Source of the DNA: Phycisphaerae bacterium
Lineage (GTDB): Bacteria > Planctomycetota > Phycisphaerae > Phycisphaerales > SM1A02
Assembly (NCBI GenBank): GCA_002702575.1
Contig: PAAJ01000016.1
Span: forward strand, 1 to 64,000
Direction of reading: 5' to 3'
DNA: 64,000 nt
Shown here piece after piece: positions 30,167 through 40,213 of the stretch; positions within the stretch are counted from its first letter, which is position 1, and each line of letters starts with the position of its first letter. A program made the translations under genes and the position numbers. The notes under the pieces were generated by a model. It did not search any database and was not told the origin of the DNA. It was given only the letters and a program-made list of their open reading frames with translations.

Positions 30167-32053
30167 GTGTATCACTTCCTTCTCACCAGTCGTTACCTGA
30201 CGAGCAGGATCATTCCCCTGCTGGCGATCGCAGCCGTCGCATTGTGCGTGGCACTGGTCATCGTCGTCGTCTCGGTGATGACCGGTTTCCTCGACATGAT
30301 CCGCGACTCGGGTCGTACCCTGATGGGCGACGTGATGATCTCCTACCCGGTGAACGGAATCCCCTGGTACGACGATCTCATCGAGGAAGTCGAAGCCATG
30401 CCGGAAGTCGTAGCGGCAGCCCCCATGGTCGAGACCATCGGTGTATTGCGGATGCCGTATCCACGTGGGGCCGTCAAGGAACCCAAGATGGTTCAGATCT
30501 GGGGCGTGGACCCCGAACGCTTCGCCAAGGTCACGACATTCGCCGATACGCTCATGTGGCCGGAAGTTCCCGAAGTAGCGCGTTATCAGGTCTCGCATGA
30601 CCAGGCCTATGGCCCGATCATCGAGACCTTCGACCGTGCTCAGAGGATTGCCATTCTCCGTGCATCCGACTGGACGAATACCGAAGGCATGAGTGATTCC
30701 CAGGTTGCCGACATGGGAAGCGCGTTGACTCTTCCCGAGTGGTATGAGCACATGCGTCACCTGATGCTGAACAAGGGCCGGGCACTGCCCGACATCCTTC
30801 GGGATGATCAGCGGCTCGAGATGCAGAAGGTCATTGCCATGGAGCAGGCAGGTGATCTTCCGGTCGATCTCGATGTGACGACCGAGGGCCTCACCATGAC
30901 CCGGGACGGACGCCCGGGCATCGTCGCTGGCATCCATGTTTCGGATGCCAACTACCGGGACAGCAATGGCAACTACCAGATCGGTGGAAACGGACACTGG
31001 TGGCTGCCGCGATATGAAGGTGCGCTGACCACCATTCCGGTGGATGCTTCCGGCGGGACGCTGGAGCCTGAAACCGAGCTGATGCCATTCGTGAACGAGT
31101 TTTCCAGTGGTGTCTTTGCGGTCGATGAGATCCGGGTGATGATTCCACTTGATGTCGCCCAGCGAATGATGCATCTGGATGCCGCCGAAATCGTGGATGA
31201 ACTGGATCCGATGAAGGTCGTCGGTGAGGAACCGGCACGAGCCACCATGATTCTCGTACGCGGCCAGGACGATGTGGATCCGCTCACGCTGAGAGAGCTT
31301 GTACGAGCCGCCTATCAGAGATTCGCGGATGGAATCCTGGAGGATCGTCCCGGAAGCGTCAGACCTCCGATCGAGGGCATCAATCCGAGCCTGCGCATTC
31401 TCACATGGGAAGAGCAGAACGCGGCGTTCATCGGACCTGTTGAGAAGGAACGCGAATTGATGCGGACCCTCTTCTCAATCGTCTATGTCGTCTGCGCCGC
31501 GCTGGTCCTCGCGATCTTCTGGGCGATCGTCCATGAAAAGACCCGGGATATCGGCATCCTCCGAAGCATCGGTGCCTCTCGCCCCGGAATCGTCTGGATC
31601 TTCCTGCTGTATGGATTGGTCGTCGGCATCATCGGGTCGATTCTTGGATTTGGACTGGGCTGGCTGATCACCGTCAATGTCAACGGCATTCATGATCTCC
31701 TCGCCCAGCCTCCCGACTGGCTGGCCTGGACGCTGACGGCAGTCACCGGAATCATGGTGCTCTGGACAGTCATCAAGCTCTTCAGCGGAAGAATCCTGCC
31801 CGTCATGCTCGGAATCATGATCTCCGGCATCCTTGGTCTGCTCACTGCCCTCGTCTTCATCCTGGATGCACAGGGTGGTGTGGTCATCTGGGATCCGGCG
31901 GTCTACTACTTCAGCGAGGTACCCAACACCATCGATCTTCCCTCGGCGATCATCACCATGATCGGTGCCGTGATCTTCAGTCTGATCGGTGCCGCGATTC
32001 CAGCCGCACGTGCCGCCGATATCGATCCAGTCAAGGCGCTTCGATATGAGTGA
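30167..32053 (+). CDS. ABC transporter permease, LolC/E (FtsX-MacB) type
   Basis: N-term YLTSRIIPLLAIAAVALCVALVIVVVSVMTGF; C-term FtsX block REKTRDIGILRSIGASRPGIVWIFLLYGL; ends RAADIDPVKALRYE; GTG start. Confidence 0.88.
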   Translation: MYHFLLTSRYLTSRIIPLLAIAAVALCVALVIVVVSVMTGFLDMIRDSGRTLMGDVMISYPVNGIPWYDDLIEEVEAMPEVVAAAPMVETIGVLRMPYPRGAVKEPKMVQIWGVDPERFAKVTTFADTLMWPEVPEVARYQVSHDQAYGPIIETFDRAQRIAILRASDWTNTEGMSDSQVADMGSALTLPEWYEHMRHLMLNKGRALPDILRDDQRLEMQKVIAMEQAGDLPVDLDVTTEGLTMTRDGRPGIVAGIHVSDANYRDSNGNYQIGGNGHWWLPRYEGALTTIPVDASGGTLEPETELMPFVNEFSSGVFAVDEIRVMIPLDVAQRMMHLDAAEIVDELDPMKVVGEEPARATMILVRGQDDVDPLTLRELVRAAYQRFADGILEDRPGSVRPPIEGINPSLRILTWEEQNAAFIGPVEKERELMRTLFSIVYVVCAALVLAIFWAIVHEKTRDIGILRSIGASRPGIVWIFLLYGLVVGIIGSILGFGLGWLITVNVNGIHDLLAQPPDWLAWTLTAVTGIMVLWTVIKLFSGRILPVMLGIMISGILGLLTALVFILDAQGGVVIWDPAVYYFSEVPNTIDLPSAIITMIGAVIFSLIGAAIPAARAADIDPVKALRYE

Positions 32054-32756
32054 ACAGCCAAACACTCCACTGCTCGAAGCGATCGACCTGCGAAAGACCT
32101 ATCGCATGGGCTCCGTGGACGTTCCCGTCCTCCGGGGAAGCTCGATGAAGCTCCTTCCCGGGGAATGGGTCGCCGTTCTGGGATCCAGTGGATCGGGCAA
32201 GAGCACCCTGCTTCATCTGCTCGGCGGCCTGGACACACCGGATCGCGATGGTGGAGAAGTTCTCTACAAGGGGAAGACGATCTCCAAGCTCGCTCGAGGT
32301 GCGAGGAATCGTTATCGAAACCGTGAAGTTGGACTCGTCTTCCAGTTCTATCACCTGCTGCCGGAACTCACCGTCCTCGAGAACACCCTGCTTCCGGGAC
32401 TCGTGGGAAGTGGCGTTCGAGTGGACCGTGAACGGGCCCGCGAACTGCTGAGTACGTTCGGACTCGATCATCGACTGACTCACAGACCCCGCGAACTCTC
32501 CGGTGGTGAACGTCAACGCGTCGCGATTGCACGGGCCCTGCTCAATCAACCGGAAGTTCTGCTGGCCGATGAACCGACCGGCAACCTCGATGAACAGACG
32601 GGTTCAGAGATTCTCGACTTGCTGAAGAAGGAACACCAGGCCGGTCTGAGCATCGTCATGGTGACCCATGATCGTGCCATCGCCGAGATGGCCGATCGAG
32701 TCGTGGTGCTGCATCACGGTCAGGTCGAACAGGATCAGTCATTCAGCATCCAGTAG
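32046..32756 (+). CDS. ABC transporter ATP-binding protein, LolD/MacB type
   Basis: LGSSGSGKSTLLHLLGGLD Walker A; LSGGERQRVAIARALLNQPEVLLADEPTGNLD. Confidence 0.93.
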   Translation: MSEQPNTPLLEAIDLRKTYRMGSVDVPVLRGSSMKLLPGEWVAVLGSSGSGKSTLLHLLGGLDTPDRDGGEVLYKGKTISKLARGARNRYRNREVGLVFQFYHLLPELTVLENTLLPGLVGSGVRVDRERARELLSTFGLDHRLTHRPRELSGGERQRVAIARALLNQPEVLLADEPTGNLDEQTGSEILDLLKKEHQAGLSIVMVTHDRAIAEMADRVVVLHHGQVEQDQSFSIQ

Positions 32757-34090
32757 CGCAGGTGCCTGGCCATCGACTCCGAGGGCATCACACCCATCGC
32801 CTCCTTGTAGGCATCCTCGACCTGTTCCCCACGCTTGATCCGTCGAATCCAGTCGGCAATCTGCGATGGCTGTTCTTCGAGCAACCGTGCGACGACCAGA
32901 CCGGCTGCCGCCGTATCGACGCCATCCAGAGTCCAGTGACCCGGCGCATACGGGCGTGACAGAAGGGACTCGGCCACCCCTGGTTGCCTCAGATAGGCGA
33001 TGGCTTCAGCCCGCCATGGCTGTTGCGAGGGTGAACTACGCCACCACGCAAAGGCATGCGCCAGCCCTTCGTTGAACCATGCCGGTGGACGACGTGGTGA
33101 CGACATCCGATGCATCCAGGCATGGACCAGTTGATGTCGAAGCGCCGGCATGACCGATGTGATGTCCGCGCCATCGACCGTCATGACCAGATCCGATCGG
33201 GTTGGTCCGACAGGTTCGTAACTGACGGGTTCAATCGGACGGCCGAAGACCGTCCTGACCACCTGCTCATGATTCCCTGACTGGGAACACACGAGGATCG
33301 CCAGACGGGGCGCGAAGATGCGTTCATCGGATTCCAGACCGAAGAGTTCGTTCAACTCCCGAAACAGATCATCTGCCTGCAGCCCAATCGACATCAGATC
33401 GCCTCGGGGCTGATCACTGGCAAGCAACGCATGACGCGATTTTCGAAAACGTCGCATGCCTGCCTGTGTCGCACCCGGATCGCCCGCGATGTCATCGAGT
33501 CGCTGGTTCAACCAGCCTTCCAGATCACTGGATCGACGGAGTTCCTCCGCCTGATCATCGTCCGGCCATGGATCGGAATTCCACTGCCAGGCCTCTGGGC
33601 CCAACTGACGACGCACCGCCGCGGCTTCCCTGGAGAGTCGCGCTTCACGTGCCTCGATCCAGTCCACAACTTCGGATTGAAGTTGCGTGATCCTCTCCTC
33701 ACCATCAGGCAGACGACGGGTCGCCTCTGCCAAGAATCGGGCGGCCATCCTGCGGTCCTCCTGATCAGCTTCCGGATGAATCAGGAGAACCCAGGCCGCA
33801 TCCAACCAGTCCTCACCACGATCCCGTCTCATCACCTTCAGCCAGAGCTTCCCGGCCTCTCTGGGCCGGATGGACTCCCAGGGAACCAGGCCCTCTCGAG
33901 TATGGATGCCGGATCGATCCAGCCTCAGGGCCTCAAGTCTCAGGGGCGATCGATCCACGGAGACCACTCGAACAGCCCTCGGGGGGTCGAAGATCACATC
34001 TCCTTGGCCGAAAGTCGCCATCAAGGCGATCATCAGGGCCTGAAATGCCGTATTGAGAGATATGGACGAGATCGAGTTCACGTGGACCAT
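32735..34090 (-). CDS. Peptidase_MA/gluzincin-like protein with degenerate HExxH (HQLVH)
   Basis: ALRHQLVHAWMHRMSSPRRPPAWFNEGLAHAFAWW; ORF extends antisense into clpC but a plausible ATG lies at 34090. Confidence 0.65.
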   Translation of the reverse strand: MVHVNSISSISLNTAFQALMIALMATFGQGDVIFDPPRAVRVVSVDRSPLRLEALRLDRSGIHTREGLVPWESIRPREAGKLWLKVMRRDRGEDWLDAAWVLLIHPEADQEDRRMAARFLAEATRRLPDGEERITQLQSEVVDWIEAREARLSREAAAVRRQLGPEAWQWNSDPWPDDDQAEELRRSSDLEGWLNQRLDDIAGDPGATQAGMRRFRKSRHALLASDQPRGDLMSIGLQADDLFRELNELFGLESDERIFAPRLAILVCSQSGNHEQVVRTVFGRPIEPVSYEPVGPTRSDLVMTVDGADITSVMPALRHQLVHAWMHRMSSPRRPPAWFNEGLAHAFAWWRSSPSQQPWRAEAIAYLRQPGVAESLLSRPYAPGHWTLDGVDTAAAGLVVARLLEEQPSQIADWIRRIKRGEQVEDAYKEAMGVMPSESMARHLRYWMLND

Positions 34091-34240
34091 TTCCTGACCG
34101 ATGACACCCTGCGACCGGTCCGCTGCCGGCCCCCATGGGCACCCTAGCACCCGGAACGTGTCGCGGGATGGTGCTTTGGCGGATACCCTGATGAAACTCG
34201 ACGGCGAGCAGCCGTTCAAACAGGAACCTGGAGATTCGAG

Positions 34241-36766
34241 ATGTTCGAGCGATTGACGGATCGTGCCCGCAAAGTGATGGCCCTGGCCAATCAGGAAGCC
34301 CAACGATTCAACCATGAGTACATCGGGACCGAGCACATACTCCTTGGCCTCGTCAAGGAAGGCTCCGGAGTCGGTGCCAATGTTCTCAAGAACCTCGACA
34401 TCGACCTCCGCAAGGTCCGCCTCGAAGTCGAGAAGCTCGTCAAGTCCGGTCCCGAGATGGTCACCATGGGCAAGCTGCCCCAGACGCCTCGTGCCAAGAA
34501 GGTTCTTGAATACGCCATCGAGGAAGCCAGGAATCTCAATCACAACTATGTCGGCACCGAGCATCTTCTGCTTGGACTGCTGCGTGAACAGGACGGTGTC
34601 GCTGCTCAGGTACTCATGAACCTCGGCGTCAAGCTGGAAGAGGTTCGAGAGGAAGTGCTCAATCTTCTGGGTGCCGGTGTCGAGTCCGAAGAAACCGAGG
34701 AAGCCGGAGATCCTGTCTCCGCTGAAAGCGGCAGCGCACCGCGTCGAGGCAAGAGCAAGACGCCTGCACTGGACAGCTTCGGTCGTGATCTGACCGAGCT
34801 GGCTCGCAACGGTGAACTCGATCCGGTGATCGGTCGCCATGATGAGATCGAACGACTCGTCCAGATCCTCTGTCGTCGAACAAAGAACAATCCCGTCCTC
34901 CTTGGAGAGGCCGGCGTCGGCAAGACCGCCATCGTCGAAGGACTTGCCCAGCGGATCATCAACAAGGATGTCCCGGACCTCCTGCATGATCAGCGAGTCG
35001 TGGTCCTCGACCTCGCCATGATGGTGGCCGGAACGAAATACCGCGGTCAGTTCGAAGAACGCATCAAGGCCGTGATGAACGAGGTTCGCAGAGCTCGCAA
35101 CGTCATCCTCTTCATCGACGAGCTCCACACACTGGTCGGTGCCGGTGGTGCCGAAGGTGCCATCGATGCATCCAACGTTCTGAAGCCCGCCCTCTCGCGT
35201 GGTGAGATCCAGTGCATCGGTGCAACGACCTTCGATGAGTACCGCAAGTACATCGAGAAGGACTCCGCCCTGGAACGCCGTTTCCAGAGCATTGCCGTCG
35301 AGCCTCCGAATCCGGAACAGACCGTCGAGATTCTCAAGGGACTCCGTGGTCGTTACGAGGAACATCACCGCGTGACGATCACCAATGAAGCTGTTGAAGC
35401 AGCCGTTGAGCTTTCCAGTCGCTACATGCCGGACCGGGTCCAGCCTGACAAGGCCCTCGACATCATCGACGAGGCCGGTGCACGTGTCCGTTTGAGCTCC
35501 ATGACCAAGCCACCGGATCTTGCGGAACTTGAATCCCGCATCGAGATGCTCGGCATCGAGAAGGAGGGCGCCGTCAAGGCGGCCGACTACGAGAAGGCTG
35601 CTGATCTTCGGGATCAGGCGGAGAAACTTCGTGCCGAGAAGGACAAGGTCCAGAAGGACTGGCGGGATCAGATGAGTGAGACCGCCGGCGAGGTGAACGA
35701 GGAAGTCATCGCGGAAGTGGTTTCGAAGATCACGGGCGTGCCTTTGACGAGACTCGAGGAAGCCGAGTCGGCCAGACTCCTCCAGCTCGAAGAAGAGCTC
35801 CATCGCATGGTCATCAGCCAGCATGAAGCCGTCAAACATGTTTCAAAGTCCATCCGAAAGGCCCGCAGTGGCCTCAAGGATCCGAATCGACCCATGGGTT
35901 GCTTCCTGTTCGTCGGACCTTCGGGCGTCGGCAAGACGCTCCTGGCCAAGGCGCTCAGCGAGTTCATGTTCGGCAATCAGGATGCCATGGTCTATCTCGA
36001 CATGTCCGAGTACATGGAGAAGCACACCGTCTCACGTCTCGTCGGCGCCCCTCCCGGCTACGTCGGGTACGAAGAGGGTGGACAGTTGACCGAGCAGATC
36101 CGTCGACGTCCCTATGCCGTGGTCCTGCTCGATGAGGTCGAGAAGGCTCACCCGGACGTCTTCAACATGCTGCTCCAGATCATGGAGGAAGGTCGACTGA
36201 CCGATTCCTTCGGCCGTCGTGTCGACTTCAAGAACACCATCCTGATCATGACATCGAACATCGGTGCCGATCTGATCAAGGGCGGACAGTCGTTCGGATT
36301 CGGCAAGCGTGGTGATGTCATGCCTTATGACAAGATCCAGGACGCGCTGAAGTCCGAGGTCGAGAAGTTCTTCCGTCCGGAATTCATCAACCGACTCGAT
36401 GACACCGTCATCTTCCAGCCACTGGTCAAGGATGATCTCTACGGCATCATCGATCTTGAACTGGAGAAGGTCTGTGAACGAATGCGGGCCAAGGGCATGG
36501 AACTTGTGCTCGACGACAAGGCCAAGGATTTCATCATCGAGAAGGGCTACAACCCTGATTTCGGTGCCAGGCCACTGCGTCGTGCGATCAGTACTCACAT
36601 CGAGGACCCACTCGCAGAAGCGTTGCTTTCAGGCGAGTACCACAGTGGTCTCAAGATCGTGGTGACTCATGTAGAAAATGCCACTGAACTGGCCATGAAT
36701 TCAGAGAAAATGCCTGAACCAGCCGCCGAAGAACCGGCCGATACCGTCACGGAATCAAGCAGTTGA
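34241..36766 (+). CDS. clpC: ATP-dependent Clp protease ATP-binding subunit ClpC
   Basis: [37 protein letters not shown]; two AAA+ modules [15 protein letters not shown] and [14 protein letters not shown]. Confidence 0.97.
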   Translation: MFERLTDRARKVMALANQEAQRFNHEYIGTEHILLGLVKEGSGVGANVLKNLDIDLRKVRLEVEKLVKSGPEMVTMGKLPQTPRAKKVLEYAIEEARNLNHNYVGTEHLLLGLLREQDGVAAQVLMNLGVKLEEVREEVLNLLGAGVESEETEEAGDPVSAESGSAPRRGKSKTPALDSFGRDLTELARNGELDPVIGRHDEIERLVQILCRRTKNNPVLLGEAGVGKTAIVEGLAQRIINKDVPDLLHDQRVVVLDLAMMVAGTKYRGQFEERIKAVMNEVRRARNVILFIDELHTLVGAGGAEGAIDASNVLKPALSRGEIQCIGATTFDEYRKYIEKDSALERRFQSIAVEPPNPEQTVEILKGLRGRYEEHHRVTITNEAVEAAVELSSRYMPDRVQPDKALDIIDEAGARVRLSSMTKPPDLAELESRIEMLGIEKEGAVKAADYEKAADLRDQAEKLRAEKDKVQKDWRDQMSETAGEVNEEVIAEVVSKITGVPLTRLEEAESARLLQLEEELHRMVISQHEAVKHVSKSIRKARSGLKDPNRPMGCFLFVGPSGVGKTLLAKALSEFMFGNQDAMVYLDMSEYMEKHTVSRLVGAPPGYVGYEEGGQLTEQIRRRPYAVVLLDEVEKAHPDVFNMLLQIMEEGRLTDSFGRRVDFKNTILIMTSNIGADLIKGGQSFGFGKRGDVMPYDKIQDALKSEVEKFFRPEFINRLDDTVIFQPLVKDDLYGIIDLELEKVCERMRAKGMELVLDDKAKDFIIEKGYNPDFGARPLRRAISTHIEDPLAEALLSGEYHSGLKIVVTHVENATELAMNSEKMPEPAAEEPADTVTESSS

Positions 36767-36772
36767 TGAACG

Positions 36773-37399
36773 TCAGCGGATCGTGTGCAGCTTCAGCTCG
36801 CGATCTTCGCTGACGATCACGACTTCCTTGAACTTGAACTCCGGACGAAGTCGCTGGCAGAGAAAGCAGTAGACGGTTCCGTCGTCACCGGTCTCGATGA
36901 TGACTTCGTTGAAGGTCTGACCCACCACCATGCGATTGAGCAGCGCGGCCATGTCCCGGCGGTGCTTGCGAAGATCCTTTTCATAGGCCTCGAACCCGTC
37001 CTCCTGCGACTCATAGAAGGAACGGGTGGATGAAGACAGCATCTGATCCCAGAGCAGGTCGTATTCGTTGTTCCTGAAACAGGCCAGGGCATTCACGAGG
37101 ACATGCCTGGGTGTCTTGGCCCGCAGCGTCACGGTTCCATCATCAGCCTCTTCGCGGATCCTGAAGACCTCCCCACCGATACGCTCCTCCATGGAATCCG
37201 GCGCGATCCGTTCGGGTTCAAGCCAGCGGATCTCCACACCGTCCTGCGTTGTTCCATTCTTGAAGCTCGAAGTCGTCATCTGATCGTAATAGGACGGTTT
37301 GGTCCTGTATTCGATGACATAGGGCTTGCAGCCGCCGGCCATGATGCCGGACACGGCCACGAGCAGAGACCATCGAATCTGTTGCGGAAAACGACGCAT
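36773..37399 (-). CDS. Putative lipoprotein of unknown function
   Basis: WSLLVAVSGIMAGGCKPYV lipobox; 208 aa. Confidence 0.7.
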   Translation of the reverse strand: MRRFPQQIRWSLLVAVSGIMAGGCKPYVIEYRTKPSYYDQMTTSSFKNGTTQDGVEIRWLEPERIAPDSMEERIGGEVFRIREEADDGTVTLRAKTPRHVLVNALACFRNNEYDLLWDQMLSSSTRSFYESQEDGFEAYEKDLRKHRRDMAALLNRMVVGQTFNEVIIETGDDGTVYCFLCQRLRPEFKFKEVVIVSEDRELKLHTIR

Positions 37400-37407
37400 G
37401 TTCCAGC

Positions 37408-37414
37408 TATGCTA
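37408..37414. promoter_or_regulatory. Overlapping divergent -10 elements (TATGCT on +, TAGCAT on -)
   Basis: TATGCTA in the 25-bp gap between divergent start codons. Confidence 0.35.
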
Positions 37415-37424
37415 CTCCGCCGAC

Positions 37425-38069
37425 ATGATCAACGAACCAAGCCATGAATGCCCGCCGACGATCTTCGCGGACAATCGAATGATCATCTTCGAGAAGCCCA
37501 CGGGACTGCTCTCCGTACCGGGAATCGGCCCTGAAAAGGCGGATTGTCTCGCCGCCAGGGCGGAGCGGGCGTATCCGGGAGCACGCATCGTCCATCGACT
37601 GGATCGAGACACCTCCGGACTGATCGTCATGGCGCGAGATGCGGATGCTCATCGCGAACTCAGCAGACAGTTCCAGGATCGCGAAGTCGACAAGAACTAC
37701 GAAGCCGTCGTGGGTGGTCTCGTCGCAATCGACGAGGGCACCATCGATGCCCCCATCCGAAAGGACATGGACAATCCTCCGCGGCAGCTGATCGATGACG
37801 TTCACGGCCGGCCGTCCGTCACGCACTGGGAAGTCATCGAACGGCAGGGCGATCGGACGAGATTGAAACTGCATCCGATCACTGGGCGGTCACATCAGTT
37901 GAGACTGCATCTGCTGAGCATCGGCCATCCGATTCTCGGAGACGATCTGTATGCACCGGAAGATCTTCGGGATGCGGCAACCAGACTCATGTTGCATGCC
38001 ACTCTGCTGGGGTTGAAGCATCCGACCGACGGCAAGCTGCTGGTGTTCGAGAGCCCCTGTCCGTTCTGA
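37425..38069 (+). CDS. RluA-family pseudouridine synthase
   Basis: IIFEKPTGLLSVPG...ARIVHRLDRDTSGLIVMARD...GRSHQLRLHLLSIGHPILGDDLY. Confidence 0.93.
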   Translation: MINEPSHECPPTIFADNRMIIFEKPTGLLSVPGIGPEKADCLAARAERAYPGARIVHRLDRDTSGLIVMARDADAHRELSRQFQDREVDKNYEAVVGGLVAIDEGTIDAPIRKDMDNPPRQLIDDVHGRPSVTHWEVIERQGDRTRLKLHPITGRSHQLRLHLLSIGHPILGDDLYAPEDLRDAATRLMLHATLLGLKHPTDGKLLVFESPCPF

Positions 38070-38072
38070 GAC

Positions 38073-40130
38073 TCAGTCCGTCACAGATTCGATCTTGGGT
38101 CGCATCCGCTGGACGGGTTCGACACCGGTACTCGATTCGGGAGTGTCACGGAGAACACGGGCGAGTGCCATCACCGGGAAATACAGGCGATACAGGTGAT
38201 ATCTCAGATAGAACACTTTCGGGAAGCCTGTGCCTGTGAACCAGGGTTCCGCCCACGAACCAGCCGGATCACCGTCCGGATTGATCACGGGATCGCTGGC
38301 CTCTGCATCCGACAGCTGCGTCTCGACCAGCCATTCAAGCGCGGCGAGCACGCTGGGATCCTCCGAGCCATAGATGGCATGCAGCGTCATGGCTGCCCAT
38401 GCCGTCTGGGAAGCCGTTGACGGACCGATTCCCTTGAGCGATGGATCCATGTAGGAATCCGCCGACTCGCCGAAGGAACCGTCCGGCTTCTGGACGCTTT
38501 TCAACCACGCACCTGCCCGCTGCACCCAATCCTCGTCGGTACTGACACCACAGCGAATCGGGCCGACGAGTGCCTGCCAGGTTCCGTAGATGTAGTTCAC
38601 ACCCCAACGACCGAACCAGGGGCCAGCCGGATCCTGAGTTCGTCGGACATACTCGACCGCTTTTTGAACCTGCGGATGCTCGATGGTGTAGCCGTACCAC
38701 GAAAGACATTCCAGGCAGCGACCCGTGATGTCCGAACAGGATGGATCCTGCATGGCATTGTGATCGGCGAAGGGGACGTATTCGAGGATCTGACGATGCG
38801 TCGTCTTGTCGAAGGCGGCCCAGCCACCATCATCATTCTGCATGGACAGCATCCACTCGACGCCACGACGTCCGGCTGCACGGTTGCGATCACCACCGGC
38901 TCGATACAACGCCATCGAGACCATGGCGGTGTCATCCACATCCGGATACCAGGCGTTCGCGTATTCGAAGTACCAACCGGAAGCTTCCTCACTGGGCTGG
39001 ACGATGTCCGACCAGTCACCCTTGAACCGGCATTCCTTGCCGCGAAGCCACTCGGTTGCCGCTCGTACGGAGGGATCTCCCTCATCAAGGCCTGCTTCCG
39101 TCAAGGAGTAGAGCGCGATGCCCGTGTCCCAGACCGGACTCAGGCAAGGCTGGATCTTGATCGACTTGCCGCCCGGACGCTCCAGGAAGAAGTCATCCAG
39201 ATCCCGTTCGGCACGTTGGCGAACTTCATGATCCCGCGACCATCCCATGGCATTCAACGCCACCTGAAAATAGACCATCGCGGGAAAGATGGCGCCCAGA
39301 CCTTCCGTCGGTGCAGGTTCGTCCTGGGACGCCCGCTTGAGAATCCAACTGGTGCACTCACGCATGGCTTTTCGCCTGAATGGCGTACCACCCACGTGAT
39401 GCAGCGCTTTGAGGCTGCTGTCGATTCCCTTGAAGAACAGGCGCCAGAAAGTCGGCGCATTGTTTTCACAGGTCAGGCGTCTTCTCTCCCGCTGGTCGAT
39501 GAAGAGTTCATCAATACCCTTCTCAGGGCCAACCTTCCTGGTGGGCCTCAACGTCGTGACAATCGAGAGTGGGAGAATCATTGTCCTGGTCCAGGCACTG
39601 ATCTTCGTGAGATGGAAATAGAACCATCGTGGCAGGAAGATGATTTCCGGTGGAATCGACGGAACAGCGTTCCATGGAACCTGACCCAGGCTGGCAAGGT
39701 AGAACATGGTGAAGGTGTTGCACTTCTCGGCACCCCCACCCTCGAGGATGCAGTTGCGGGCCTTGACCATGTGAGGGGCTTCGGGATCGTCTCCCATCAA
39801 CTTGAGCGCGAAGTAGGCCTTGACCGTCGCACTGAGATCCATCCCCGCCTCGGGATACTGCCCCCATTCGCCAGACGTTCTCTGCTGGTCGCGAAGCCCT
39901 TGGGCAATCTGCTCCAGCCGTTCTCGACCACTCCCATCCACGAATGGCTGATCTTCCTGGCCGAGAATGAACTTCATCAGGAGATATTCGCTCTCCAGGA
40001 TCGAATCACCCTCGAGCTCGGCGCACCAGTGACCATCCGAATTCTGCAGATGTCGCAGCGCAGCGACACCACGAGCAAGCGATTTTCGAAATCGGCTGAT
40101 CGAACTCGTCTGTTCGTTGGTATCGGGCAT
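38073..40130 (-). CDS. shc: Squalene-hopene cyclase
   Basis: DVDDTAMV (DxDD) catalytic motif; QW repeats QNDDGGWAAFDK, QDPAGPWFGRWGVNYIYGTW; ~685 aa from MPDTNEQ. Confidence 0.95.
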   Translation of the reverse strand: MPDTNEQTSSISRFRKSLARGVAALRHLQNSDGHWCAELEGDSILESEYLLMKFILGQEDQPFVDGSGRERLEQIAQGLRDQQRTSGEWGQYPEAGMDLSATVKAYFALKLMGDDPEAPHMVKARNCILEGGGAEKCNTFTMFYLASLGQVPWNAVPSIPPEIIFLPRWFYFHLTKISAWTRTMILPLSIVTTLRPTRKVGPEKGIDELFIDQRERRRLTCENNAPTFWRLFFKGIDSSLKALHHVGGTPFRRKAMRECTSWILKRASQDEPAPTEGLGAIFPAMVYFQVALNAMGWSRDHEVRQRAERDLDDFFLERPGGKSIKIQPCLSPVWDTGIALYSLTEAGLDEGDPSVRAATEWLRGKECRFKGDWSDIVQPSEEASGWYFEYANAWYPDVDDTAMVSMALYRAGGDRNRAAGRRGVEWMLSMQNDDGGWAAFDKTTHRQILEYVPFADHNAMQDPSCSDITGRCLECLSWYGYTIEHPQVQKAVEYVRRTQDPAGPWFGRWGVNYIYGTWQALVGPIRCGVSTDEDWVQRAGAWLKSVQKPDGSFGESADSYMDPSLKGIGPSTASQTAWAAMTLHAIYGSEDPSVLAALEWLVETQLSDAEASDPVINPDGDPAGSWAEPWFTGTGFPKVFYLRYHLYRLYFPVMALARVLRDTPESSTGVEPVQRMRPKIESVTD

Positions 40131-40213
40131 GATGGTCCTTCCCCCCGGGCTTCTTCTGCGAAGGTGCCATTGTAGCCACACGGGCATGCCACTTCGAGGG
40201 TAGCATCGCTCGA

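Noticed and set aside
30020-31174. 384-aa minus-strand ORF inside the LolC/E-like permease
   Set aside because: Antisense shadow; the plus-strand product has clear FtsX/MacB features
34241-35839. N-terminal ~580 aa of the minus-strand 1034-aa ORF (32735-35839)
   Set aside because: Antisense to clpC, which is unmistakable on the plus strand; only the portion from about 34090 downwards looks like a real protein
38664-40175. 503-aa plus-strand ORF inside squalene-hopene cyclase
   Set aside because: Antisense shadow of shc
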